Notes under the pieces: model-generated | The model's database searches: none | What the model was told of the DNA's origin: nothing | Seen by the model: the letters and a program-made list of their open reading frames with translations, nothing else | Translations under genes and position numbers: made by a program | Shown here: positions 1 to 7,258 of the stretch, one piece after another | Layout of the letters: every line of letters begins with the position of its first letter | Position numbering within the stretch: the stretch's first letter is position 1 | Source of the DNA: Hyphomicrobiales bacterium | Lineage (GTDB): Bacteria > Pseudomonadota > Alphaproteobacteria > Rhizobiales > Aestuariivirgaceae | NCBI GenBank assembly: GCA_026996935.1 | Contig: JALWJW010000393.1 | Span: 1 to 9,931 of the forward strand | Direction of reading: 5' to 3' | DNA length: 9,931 nucleotides

Positions 1-106
1 ATCCACGCTCACGCGCGGTCCTGCTTTTTTGCGGTACAAGCATGGGGTTGTAAGGAACGGGTTTAACCAGACCTAAACGCGACTGTTTTTGTACTAAAGA
101 TTCCAT
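1..106 (-). CDS. N-terminal fragment of an unrecognised protein, cut by the window edge
   Basis: An open frame runs from an ATG at 106 leftward off the window: 35 codons, beginning MESLVQKQSRLGLVKPV and ending KSRTARERG. It has no signal peptide, membrane segment or cysteine motif. A GAAGGA lies three bases before the ATG, which is close for a Shine-Dalgarno. The frame stays open upstream (GTG at 118 and beyond), so the start is uncertain. It is divergent from the glycosyltransferase gene, with about 80 bp between the two starts. I do not recognise the protein. The transferase pair next door is often found near radical-SAM proteins, but this fragment is too short to show an iron-sulfur motif and gives no direct support for that. 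The reading as a gene rests on the open frame, the protein-like composition and the divergent layout. Confidence 0.45.
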   Translation of the reverse strand, partial: MESLVQKQSRLGLVKPVPYNPMLVPQKSRTARERG

Positions 107-185
107 ATATCCTTCATACACGAAATCTGGAACATTGCAAGAACATTTGTTTTTTTGTGCTTTTTGCGAGGGTATGGTATGGGCA

Positions 186-866
186 ATGATGATCTCTATT
201 ATTATGCCGACACTCAATGCTGCCCCTCATTTGCCTCGTTCTTTACGGGCGCTTTTTGATGGCGCGGTTGATGGCTTGGTTAAAGAGTTGATTGTGGTGG
301 ATGGCGACTCTGATGATGACACCATTGCCATGTGCGAGGCAGCAGGTGCTGAAATTATTTTAGGCCATAAAGGGCGCGGCGCACAATTAAAAGCTGGCGG
401 TGATGCGGCCAGGTCGCAATGGCTTTTATTCCTTCATGCCGATACGGTTTTATCAGATGGCTGGGTTGATGAGGTTCATCACTTCATCCATGATAGCTCA
501 AAAAAACAGGCAGGAGTTTTTACCTTTGGTCTTGACGACAAACGCAAACGGGCGCGGATTCTTGAAGCGATTGTAAAATGGCGCTGCCGGCTTTTATCCC
601 TGCCCTATGGCGATCAGGGATTGCTGATTTCGCGCGCACTATATAATGAGATTGGCGGGTTTAAACCGATGGTTCTGATGGAGGATGTCGATATTGTTTC
701 ACGACTGGGACGCAAGCGCATTCACTATCTTAAAACCACAGCGATCACCAGCGCTGAACGTTACCAAAAAGACGGGTATATCAGGCGCATGATGAGAAAC
801 GCTTATTGTTTAAGCCTATGGTATCGCGGCGTTGCCCCTGAAAAAATACGCGAGAAGTACCAATGA
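186..866 (+). CDS. Family-2-type glycosyltransferase (TIGR04283-like, transferase 2 of the rSAM/selenodomain-associated pair)
   Basis: This is a GT-A fold transferase of about 226 residues, predicted cytosolic with no membrane helix. Visible in order: the beta-1 strand ISIIMPTLN (3-11), LIVVDGDSDDDT (35-46) with the nucleotide-contacting acidic residue, GRGAQLKAG (63-71), LFLHADT (81-87) in the position of the DxD metal motif, and PYGDQG...GGF...MEDVDI (about 140-170), typical of this family. The frame is open from an ATG at 135, but the extra 17 residues are not family-like. The ATG at 186 places the core strand directly at the N-terminus, with GAGGG 13 bases upstream; ATG 189 is an equal alternative. 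It precedes the DUF2064 gene by 22 bp, so the two are probably co-transcribed. The acceptor and donor sugars are unknown for the family. The family call is firm and the substrate unknown. Confidence 0.9.
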   Translation: MMISIIMPTLNAAPHLPRSLRALFDGAVDGLVKELIVVDGDSDDDTIAMCEAAGAEIILGHKGRGAQLKAGGDAARSQWLLFLHADTVLSDGWVDEVHHFIHDSSKKQAGVFTFGLDDKRKRARILEAIVKWRCRLLSLPYGDQGLLISRALYNEIGGFKPMVLMEDVDIVSRLGRKRIHYLKTTAITSAERYQKDGYIRRMMRNAYCLSLWYRGVAPEKIREKYQ

Positions 867-888
867 ATTTTTAAGTGAGTTTTTGCAC

Positions 889-1476
889 ATGAGACAATTG
901 GTAATTATGGCGAAAAAACCGGTGGCAGGTCATGTTAAGTCTCGACTTGGCAAAGATATCGGCTATGGCCGCGCGGTTGGGATTTATCGCCAGCTCATAG
1001 CAGCAACCATTCGCAGCCTAAATGCTGATACACGCTGGCATACATATTTGGCCATTGCCCCTGACATTGCAATCAATGACCCGATATGGCCAGCCAATAT
1101 TGAAAAATTTGCCCAAGGCGGGGGCGATATTGGTACGCGGATGCAAACCATCTTCAACACCGCACCTTGTGGCCCTGTCATTATTATCGGCACTGATATT
1201 CCCCACATTACCCGACAAGACATAGCCGATGCGTTTGCACAATTGGGGCGCTGTGATGTGGTTTTCGGGCCTGCCGGGGATGGCGGGTTCTGGCTGGTTG
1301 GATCTCGTCAATCACCGCGCGTGCCACAAATGTTTTCAAATGTGCGCTGGTCCGGGCCGCACGCCCTTAGTGATTGCCAACGAAATGTCGGGCATTTAAA
1401 AACGGGCTTTGCGGCCGAGCGGTTTGATATTGATACGAAAAATGATCTATTACGCTGGAAAAGCCTTAAAGGTTGA
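889..1476 (+). CDS. DUF2064/TIGR04282-like transferase (transferase 1 of the rSAM/selenodomain-associated pair)
   Basis: The 195-residue product has a Rossmann-like nucleotidyl/glycosyltransferase fold related to MobA/CofC-type enzymes. Seen in the sequence: the N-terminal strand and basic loop LVIMAKKPVAGHVKSRLG (4-21), the acidic signature GTDIPH (101-106), the family hallmark FGPAGDGGFWLVG (126-138) and a C-terminal DIDTKNDL (180-187). The frame opens at an ATG at 832 inside the previous gene, but the ATG at 889 gives the family-typical N-terminus and has a weak AAGTGAG upstream. It lies 22 bp behind the glycosyltransferase, and the pair is known from many bacteria. Its role (sugar or nucleotide transfer to an unidentified product) is not established. 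Its last 11 bases overlap the end of the convergent hydrolase gene. Confidence 0.9.
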   Translation: MRQLVIMAKKPVAGHVKSRLGKDIGYGRAVGIYRQLIAATIRSLNADTRWHTYLAIAPDIAINDPIWPANIEKFAQGGGDIGTRMQTIFNTAPCGPVIIIGTDIPHITRQDIADAFAQLGRCDVVFGPAGDGGFWLVGSRQSPRVPQMFSNVRWSGPHALSDCQRNVGHLKTGFAAERFDIDTKNDLLRWKSLKG

Positions 1477-2428
1477 GTTGATAGCTGACTGGCACATAAA
1501 CAAAGCCTTCGTCTTTTTTCTCGACATAACCAACCGCTGGAAAGGGCATATGATAACTGGTGAACGGGATTTTATCAACCGCTAACATATCAAGAATTTT
1601 ACGGCGGGTTTTACCGGCCTGATCTTTTTCCATATCAAATGAGACGTGCCATTCAGGGTTTTGCAGTGACATCACATAGTGATTACAAAAATCGCCGCCC
1701 AGGAAAATGCGTTTGCCTTCACTTTCAATATGAAACGCCATATGGCCAGGGGTATGGCCGAAAGCAGCCATTGCGGTAATACCTGAAACAACGTCCTGAC
1801 CATCTTTTAAAAATGTGGTTTTTTCTGCCACGGGCTTCATGTGGGCAAGAGCCAGTTTGTGTGTTGCATCCGTGCTTCCGCCTGCCTGATCTGGGTGAAG
1901 CCAGAAATTATTTTCTGCTTCACCAGCTACATAGCGGGCATTTTTAAACAGAATTTCGCCTCCCTCTTTAATGCCGCCAATATGATCGGCGTGGTAATGA
2001 CTGATGACGATAACATCGACCTGATCGGGCGTGTAGCCTGCAATTTTCATAGCCCGTTTCAGGTGACCTGCAGTTGGGTTGCGGCGATCACCATTGCCCG
2101 TATCAAACAAGACAAGCTCTTTGCCCGTATTGACTAAAACCGGGGCAAAACCAATTTCAAAACGCTTTGAAGGCAGATGGTTTTTTTTGGCCAATTCTTC
2201 AACATCTTCCGGAAATTGGTCAGCACCAAAAATCGGGAAAGGACCATTTAGATAGAATGCCCCGTCATTGAGCGTGGTAATCTCGAATTTACCGAATTTA
2301 AAACGATAAAGGTTAGGCCGTTGCCCGCCCATCATTGGAGCCTTGGCCAAAGCTGGTGCTGCAATCGTTGCAGCGGCAAGTCCGCTTGAGCCTATAATCA
2401 GTTGGCGTCTATTTAGTTTGATGGGCAT
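1466..2428 (-). CDS. Tat-exported MBL-fold metallohydrolase, methyl parathion hydrolase-like
   Basis: The 320-residue product opens with a twin-arginine signal (NRRQLIIG at 6-13, hydrophobic stretch, APALAKA near 24-30), so folded export to the periplasm is predicted. The metal centre is complete: HYHADH (H144, H146, D148, H149), GHTPGH (H229), bridging D246 in GGDFCNH, and H293 in YHMPFP. Spacing of these ligands and flanking text (LVNTGKELVLFDTG, GYTPDQVDVIVISH, EGFVYVPVSY) closely follow methyl parathion hydrolase as I remember it, so a di-metal hydrolase of that branch is likely. Organophosphate activity is a promiscuous trait in related enzymes, and the natural substrate (lactone or ester) is unknown. 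AGGAG lies eight bases before the ATG. It follows the EamA gene on the same strand by 74 bp and may share its transcript. Confidence 0.9.
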   Translation of the reverse strand: MPIKLNRRQLIIGSSGLAAATIAAPALAKAPMMGGQRPNLYRFKFGKFEITTLNDGAFYLNGPFPIFGADQFPEDVEELAKKNHLPSKRFEIGFAPVLVNTGKELVLFDTGNGDRRNPTAGHLKRAMKIAGYTPDQVDVIVISHYHADHIGGIKEGGEILFKNARYVAGEAENNFWLHPDQAGGSTDATHKLALAHMKPVAEKTTFLKDGQDVVSGITAMAAFGHTPGHMAFHIESEGKRIFLGGDFCNHYVMSLQNPEWHVSFDMEKDQAGKTRRKILDMLAVDKIPFTSYHMPFPAVGYVEKKDEGFVYVPVSYQLNL

Positions 2429-2502
2429 TTGGTCAACTCCTATTACACATGATGAAACAGGAATGTATCACATAAAACCCTAAAAACGATACCAAATTTC
2501 AA

Positions 2503-3408
2503 TTATTTTTGCTCATTTTGTCTGATTGTCTTTAAAATACCGTACCGCGCCAAACCAACACCGGTTAAAATGATGACAAGGGCGAGCAAAGCGTTGAGTT
2601 CGATTCTTTCTCTCATGAACAGCACTGCAAACAAGAGGCCGAATAATGGCACCATAAAATTAAGTTGGGCAAAGAACGTCGCGCCAAGGCGGTGTACAAT
2701 GGTGTAGGCTAATAAATTTGCCGCGCTGGTATGCAATACGCCAAGCAGTACCATGGCCGCAATCGATATTGTTGTCGGGTTCATGTCAATATTATTTGCC
2801 GCCATCAAGCCGGCAGGCAACATCATTAAAGCAGATAAAACCAGCACCCCCGCGGTCATTGAAACTTGCGGTACGCCTTTGATTTTTTTAACAAATAGTG
2901 TGGCGATACCATAACAGACAGCGGCTAAAGTGATAGCAATCTGGCGGACAATATCATCTCCCAAATGAGCCAGTTTGGTGGGGCCCATCAAAACAATAAC
3001 ACCAACAATCCCCAGTAAAACACCAGTAAATTTCCAGCTATTGAGCTTTTCATCTGCTGTAAAAAAATGAATAAGCAGTATTGTTGTGAGCGGCATAACA
3101 GCCATTAAAATTGCGGCCAATCCACTATCCACCCCTTCTTCGCCCCAGGAAATAAGGGCAAATGGCAAGGCATTGCCAAAAATTGCCACCATTGCCATTA
3201 AGCCCCAGGTCTTTAAATTTGTGGGCAATCGCTGCTTCATGGCAAACAGAACCACCAGACCAACCAAAGCAGCAATGCCTAAACGACCTGAGGTCATAGG
3301 GATTGCGGGAATGCTTACCACAGCAATCTTGATGAACATGAAACTGGAACCCCAAATGGAGGCCAGGACAACAAGCAGGCCATAGTCGGGTAATTTTGGT
3401 GATTTCAT
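2503..3408 (-). CDS. EamA/DMT-superfamily inner-membrane transporter
   Basis: The 301-residue protein has about ten hydrophobic segments in two EamA halves (roughly 10-141 and 155-287), the usual length and layout for drug/metabolite exporters of this superfamily. Seen: VVLASIWGSSFMFIKI in the first helix with the family's WG-S-F pattern, the loop FFTADEKLNSWKFTGVLLGI that joins helices 4 and 5, and FMVPLFGLLFAVLFMRERI near the C-terminus, a typical EamA ending with a charged RER. A short cationic tail (KTIRQNEQK) follows. The substrate cannot be read from sequence; relatives export amino acids, metabolites or drugs. The ribosome-binding site before the ATG is weak. The gene diverges from the TPR gene across a repeat-containing region and is followed on the same strand by the Tat-exported hydrolase. 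Confidence 0.92.
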   Translation of the reverse strand: MKSPKLPDYGLLVVLASIWGSSFMFIKIAVVSIPAIPMTSGRLGIAALVGLVVLFAMKQRLPTNLKTWGLMAMVAIFGNALPFALISWGEEGVDSGLAAILMAVMPLTTILLIHFFTADEKLNSWKFTGVLLGIVGVIVLMGPTKLAHLGDDIVRQIAITLAAVCYGIATLFVKKIKGVPQVSMTAGVLVLSALMMLPAGLMAANNIDMNPTTISIAAMVLLGVLHTSAANLLAYTIVHRLGATFFAQLNFMVPLFGLLFAVLFMRERIELNALLALVIILTGVGLARYGILKTIRQNEQK

Positions 3409-3575
3409 ATTTTATAAAACTTATTTAATTTTTCACAGCGCATCTGTAAGTGTATTGAAAGTATTGATGCCGCTTTTACACTGTCACATTATACTCTAGG
3501 CATTTGTGAGTGTACGCCAAGCAAATTGTTGACTAATGTAAGTGCAATTTAAAAATGTCGAATCAGGGAAGTCTT
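3409..3575. promoter_or_regulatory. Divergent control region between the EamA and TPR genes
   Basis: The region is AT-rich and lies between two divergent starts. A perfect TATAAT reads on the minus strand at 3493..3488, placing a start site about 70 bases before the EamA gene, but the matching -35 is poor. The same bases read TATACT on the plus strand. A TTGACT at 3529-3534 could serve the TPR gene, though no good -10 follows it. Three imperfect direct copies of TGTRAGTGYA occur at 3445-3454, 3505-3514 and 3537-3546; the middle one sits where the minus-strand promoter's spacer and -35 would be. That suggests an operator, but this is inference. Confidence 0.45.
3566..3571 (+). promoter_or_regulatory. 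Shine-Dalgarno that favours the second ATG of the TPR gene
   Basis: GGGAAG lies four bases before the ATG at 3576 and inside the frame that opens at the ATG at 3555. The upstream ATG has only a weak AAG before it. The lower start also yields a compact signal peptide with two lysines before the hydrophobic core. Confidence 0.5.
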
Positions 3576-5276
3576 ATGAAATTGAACAAAGCGCTGTTAT
3601 CAACTTTAGCTCTTTCAACCAGTCTATTTATTTTTCACACGCCATTGACCGCTTCAACTGGTGAATTAGATTTAGGCTATACTTCCCATTCAAGTAATTA
3701 CCTGATCGGTCGTGCCGCAGCACGGATGAATGATTATAAGGTCGGTGCTCTGTATTATGGGCGCGCCTATGAAGACAGCCCGCAAGATCAAATTTTACTT
3801 GAACGGGCTTTTGTTCTTGATGTAACGGCAGGTAATTTTGACAGATCGCTTGAATTGGCAAAGACCATTATTGTCAAACATCCCAGTCATCAGCTTGCAC
3901 GGTTTTTACTTGGGCTTAATGAAACAAAAAAACAAAACTACGTAGCTGCACGCAATCATTTTGAAAAAGCAGCCAGTAATCGCATTGGTGAGCTTACCTC
4001 ATCCGTGTTGCTTGCCTGGACTTATGCGGGCCAAGGTAAAGCCAAGCGAGCCTATAAAGCGCTTGATCGTCTTGATGCGCAGGGAAATCTCAATAAATTC
4101 AAAGAAGTCCATAAGGCGCTGGTTGCCGATTATCTAAAAGATTACAAAACCGCTGAGAAAAGTTTTGCTGCCGCTGACAGTGGTCCGGGAAACTCATTGC
4201 AATTCACAAATGCTCATGGAGCGTATCAATGGCGACAAGGCAAAATTGAAAAAGCACGGGCCATTTTCTCCAATTACCTGAAAAATAAAGAACAGAACCC
4301 ACTAATCAAAGCTCAACTTGACGCTTTAAATGCGGGCAAGCCTGCTCCCACTCTGGTTAAATCACCAGGTGATGGCATGTTTGAAGTGTTGTTTGCCCTG
4401 GCTGGGGCGCTGTCAGACAAACAAAACGCAACCGTTGCACTTATTTACACACAATTGTCATTATTCTTAAAACCAAAATCATCTTTGGGTTACATCCTGC
4501 TGGGAGAAACTTATCAAGGCATAAAACAATATGCCAATGCGATTGAGGCATTTAAAAAGGTGGACCGTCATTCCCCACTTGCAAGCAATGTCGACATTCA
4601 AATTGCTTCCAGCCTTGATGACATTGACAAAACAGCCGAAGCTTTAAAGGTTCTCGATGGACTGATTGCCCGTGAACCACAAAACTTTAATGCCTGGAGC
4701 ACAAAGGGCAGCATTTTGTATGGTCGCGAAAAATGGAAGAAAGCGGCCGAAGCATTAAGTTTTGCTTTGGCCCGGGTTAAAGAAAAGAAACGCCAACATT
4801 GGGCGATTTATTATTACCGCGGAATGTCATTTGAACGGGCTGGCGAATGGGACAAGGCAGAACCTGATTTACAAATGGCCTTAAAGCTGCGCCCTGCTCA
4901 GCCTGCTGTTTTGAACTATCTTGGCTATTCGTGGATTGATCGCGGCATAAACCTTGAAAAAGCGATGACGATGGTTAAACAGGCTGCAGACCTGCGACCT
5001 CGTGATGGTTATATTATTGATAGTGTTGGATGGGCATATTATCGCCTGGGCAAATATGAAGAAGCGGTCAAGCGTTTAGAACAAGCCGTGCGGCTTTTAC
5101 CTGGCGACCCGACGGTGAACGATCACCTTGGTGATGCATATTGGAAAGTTGGACGCAAGCTTGAAGCGGGCTTTCAATGGGCGCATGCACGTGACTTGAA
5201 ACCTGCGAAAAAAGATCTGGCCAAGATTTTAAACAAGATAAAATTTGGCCTCAAAGACAAGCCAAATAAATCTTAG
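3576..5276 (+). CDS. Exported tetratricopeptide-repeat protein
   Basis: The 566-residue product starts with a Sec-type signal: MKLNK, a hydrophobic core LLSTLALSTSLFIF, then a likely cleavage after LTAS near residue 27. There is no cysteine at the cleavage site, so it is not an obvious lipoprotein. The rest is helical TPR solenoid: less regular repeats from about 40 to 240, a linker rich in Pro and Lys near 250-265, then clear repeats from about 300 onward. The last four (about 409-442, 443-477, 478-511, 512-545) carry the family's most conserved text, including LNYLGYSWIDRG, DSVGWAYYRLGKYEEA and NDHLGDAYWKVGRKLEA. A similar C-terminal pattern occurs in the Pseudomonas lipoprotein LbcA, an adaptor for the protease CtpA, so a periplasmic scaffold role is plausible but inferred. 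It ends 17 bp before ispE, and the adjacency is one I recall from Hyphomicrobiales. Confidence 0.88.
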   Translation: MKLNKALLSTLALSTSLFIFHTPLTASTGELDLGYTSHSSNYLIGRAAARMNDYKVGALYYGRAYEDSPQDQILLERAFVLDVTAGNFDRSLELAKTIIVKHPSHQLARFLLGLNETKKQNYVAARNHFEKAASNRIGELTSSVLLAWTYAGQGKAKRAYKALDRLDAQGNLNKFKEVHKALVADYLKDYKTAEKSFAAADSGPGNSLQFTNAHGAYQWRQGKIEKARAIFSNYLKNKEQNPLIKAQLDALNAGKPAPTLVKSPGDGMFEVLFALAGALSDKQNATVALIYTQLSLFLKPKSSLGYILLGETYQGIKQYANAIEAFKKVDRHSPLASNVDIQIASSLDDIDKTAEALKVLDGLIAREPQNFNAWSTKGSILYGREKWKKAAEALSFALARVKEKKRQHWAIYYYRGMSFERAGEWDKAEPDLQMALKLRPAQPAVLNYLGYSWIDRGINLEKAMTMVKQAADLRPRDGYIIDSVGWAYYRLGKYEEAVKRLEQAVRLLPGDPTVNDHLGDAYWKVGRKLEAGFQWAHARDLKPAKKDLAKILNKIKFGLKDKPNKS

Positions 5277-5293
5277 GGACGATAAAGGGCAAA

Positions 5294-6187
5294 GTGCGCG
5301 TGTCTGAAATTTCGACCACTCGTGTTGTTGAAAAGGCACGAGCAAAAATCAACCTGACTTTGCACGTGACGGGACGACGCGAGGATGGCTATCATTTGCT
5401 CGACAGTCTGGTTGTGTTTGCAGATTACGGGGATGACCTCATTTTATCATCAGCATCAACAACCAAGCTGGAAATCAAAGGCCCTTTTAGCAAAGGCTTA
5501 GAGGCAGAAGACAATAACCTGATTTTACAGGCTCATCGGCTTTTATCGCAAAAACTTAAACGCCCTGTGCCGCCAACGCATTTTGAATTGGTTAAAAACC
5601 TTCCCGTATCTTCTGGTATTGGCGGCGGGTCAAGTGATGCGGCCGCAGCACTGCGAGGATTGATTAAGCTTTGGCAACTGGACATTGATGAAGTAGCTTT
5701 AGGGGAAATTGCACTAACCCTTGGGGCAGATGTACCAGTTTGCCTAAATAGTAGCACCTGCCAAATGAAGGGCATTGGTGAGTTGATCTTGCCAATTTCT
5801 CATTTCACCCCGCTTTATATTGTGCTGGTCAATGCGGGGGTGAAAATTTCAACGCCGCTCATTTTTTCCCAACTCAACCTTTTAAAAGGTTCATCTGCAT
5901 TTCAAGCTCTTGACCCTTTTGAGAATGTGCAAAGCCAATCGCAATGGATCACGTGGCTTGATAATGGTAGAAATGACATGCAACAGGCTGCCATGAGCCA
6001 ATCAGATAAAATTGCTCAAACTCTTGATGCGATAGATAACACATCAAACCTGTTATTCTCGCGTATGTCAGGGTCTGGAGCCACCTGCTTTGGGCTTTAT
6101 GCCAATAAACATGATGCGCAAGTTGCTTGTGATAGAATAAAGCAAGACCATGGTGACTGGTGGACCGTTGCTTCCTGCATTGTTTAG
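5294..6187 (+). CDS. ispE: 4-diphosphocytidyl-2-C-methyl-D-erythritol kinase
   Basis: IspE phosphorylates the 2-hydroxyl of CDP-methylerythritol with ATP in the cytosolic MEP route to isopentenyl diphosphate. The 297-residue protein has all GHMP-kinase signatures: KARAKINLTLHVTGRREDGYH (14-34) with catalytic Lys18, the phosphate-binding PVSSGIGGGSSDAAAAL (104-120), LGADVPVCL (143-151) with catalytic Asp146, and the third motif SRMSGSGATCFGLY (256-269). Length is normal. The start is a GTG at 5294 with AAAGGG just upstream; another in-frame GTG at 5300 would suit that Shine-Dalgarno about as well, so the N-terminus may be two residues shorter. It is 17 bp behind the TPR gene and probably on the same transcript. 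It ends 36 bp from the convergent polyprenyl synthase. Confidence 0.96.
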   Translation: MRVSEISTTRVVEKARAKINLTLHVTGRREDGYHLLDSLVVFADYGDDLILSSASTTKLEIKGPFSKGLEAEDNNLILQAHRLLSQKLKRPVPPTHFELVKNLPVSSGIGGGSSDAAAALRGLIKLWQLDIDEVALGEIALTLGADVPVCLNSSTCQMKGIGELILPISHFTPLYIVLVNAGVKISTPLIFSQLNLLKGSSAFQALDPFENVQSQSQWITWLDNGRNDMQQAAMSQSDKIAQTLDAIDNTSNLLFSRMSGSGATCFGLYANKHDAQVACDRIKQDHGDWWTVASCIV

Positions 6188-6223
6188 GGGTGCATCGTTT
6201 AAAAGTCTATTGTTAAAGACACA

Positions 6224-7243
6224 TTAAAAAACTCTGGCAACACAAAACTCAATGACCTCTAATAGGGCCGATTTTTGCTTACTCTCGGGGAAAATATCCA
6301 ACGCATCTCGGGCCAAAATTCCGTAATGACGGGCGCGTTCTTGTGTATCACTTAAAGCGCTGTGTTTTTCCATCAGAGCAACAGCGTTTTCAAGATCACC
6401 ATCTTTTTGATCTAGCTTTTCAAGGGTGCGTTTCCAGAAGTCCTGTTCTTCATGGTTGCCACGCCGATAAGACAAAACAACGGGTAAGGTAATTTTGCCT
6501 TCTCTAAAGTCGTCACCAACAGCTTTGCCCAATGAAGCCTGCTTGCCGGAATAATCAAGGGCATCATCAACCAACTGAAAAGCAATGCCAAGATTGCGGC
6601 CATAGGAGGCCAATGCTTCTTTATCTTGGGTTGAACGCGCGGCCACCACACCGCCAACTTCAGCCGCGGCTGCAAACAAGGCGGCCGTTTTGGCATCAAT
6701 GACCTGCATATAGGCTTCTTCGGTGGTGTCGGTATTATTAGCGGCTGCCAATTGCAGCACTTCACCTTCAGCGATAACTGATGAGGCTTGTGATAAAATG
6801 CCCAGTGATTCAAGACTGCCGGTTTCCACCATCATTTTAAAAGCTTGTCCCAAAAGATAATCACCAACCAAAACACTGGCCTGATTACCCCAAATCAATC
6901 GCGCGGTTTTTTTGCCACGACGTAAATCACTTTCATCGACCACATCATCATGCAGCAATGTGGCGGTGTGCATAAATTCAACCGATGTTGCCAGTTTAAT
7001 GTGGGCATCGCCTTCGTAGCCACACATTTGGGCACAAGCGAGTGTCAACATGGGCCGCAAACGCTTACCGCCAGAATTGATTAAATGGTGTGCAAGTTCA
7101 GGAATCAGATCAACATGAGACTTTGCACGTAATAAAATAGCGTCATTAACGCGACTCATGTCTTTTTCGACCAATTTTAACAATGGGTCTATACTTGCAA
7201 CGCCTGCACTGTCATTATTGTCAAATGGAATCACTACACCCAA
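6224..7243 (-). CDS. Long-chain polyprenyl diphosphate synthase (IspB/DdsA type)
   Basis: This trans-prenyltransferase condenses isopentenyl diphosphate onto an allylic primer to make the ubiquinone side chain. The 339 residues show the standard order: GGKRLRP (58-64), first Asp-rich motif DDVVD (99-103), WGNQASVLVGDYLLGQAF (118-135), DAKTAALF (183-190), second Asp-rich motif DDALD (226-230) preceded by Q223, and GDDFREGKITLP (243-254). The fifth residue before the first Asp motif is Ala94, a small side chain that in this family permits long products. Alphaproteobacteria commonly use ubiquinone-10, so a decaprenyl product is likely but inferred. The start is a TTG at 7243 with AAAAGGG eight bases upstream; no ATG or GTG precedes it in frame before a stop. 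It diverges from the methyltransferase gene and converges on ispE. Confidence 0.93.
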   Translation of the reverse strand: MGVVIPFDNNDSAGVASIDPLLKLVEKDMSRVNDAILLRAKSHVDLIPELAHHLINSGGKRLRPMLTLACAQMCGYEGDAHIKLATSVEFMHTATLLHDDVVDESDLRRGKKTARLIWGNQASVLVGDYLLGQAFKMMVETGSLESLGILSQASSVIAEGEVLQLAAANNTDTTEEAYMQVIDAKTAALFAAAAEVGGVVAARSTQDKEALASYGRNLGIAFQLVDDALDYSGKQASLGKAVGDDFREGKITLPVVLSYRRGNHEEQDFWKRTLEKLDQKDGDLENAVALMEKHSALSDTQERARHYGILARDALDIFPESKQKSALLEVIEFCVARVF

Positions 7244-7251
7244 TGGATCGG

Positions 7252-7258
7252 CCCTTTT
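7252..7258 (-). promoter_or_regulatory. Shine-Dalgarno that fixes the TTG start of the polyprenyl synthase
   Basis: Read on the minus strand this is AAAAGGG, eight bases before TTG 7243. The nearest alternative, GTG at 7234, would be 17 bases away, which is too far. An in-frame TAA lies about 36 bases upstream of the TTG, with no ATG or GTG in between. Confidence 0.6.

Noticed and set aside
129..152. GGAAC followed by GTT before the glycosyltransferase, suggestive of an alphaproteobacterial EcfG stress promoter
   Set aside because: The gap to GTT is 15 bases instead of the usual 17-18, and the CGTT context is absent.
2429..2502. Possible separate promoter for the hydrolase gene
   Set aside because: TTGAAA at 2502..2497 on the minus strand has no acceptable -10 at 16-18 bases.
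6205..6220. GTCT/AGAC stem between the convergent ispE and polyprenyl synthase genes
   Set aside because: Four base pairs with an eight-base loop and only a short T-run on the minus strand; too weak to call a terminator.
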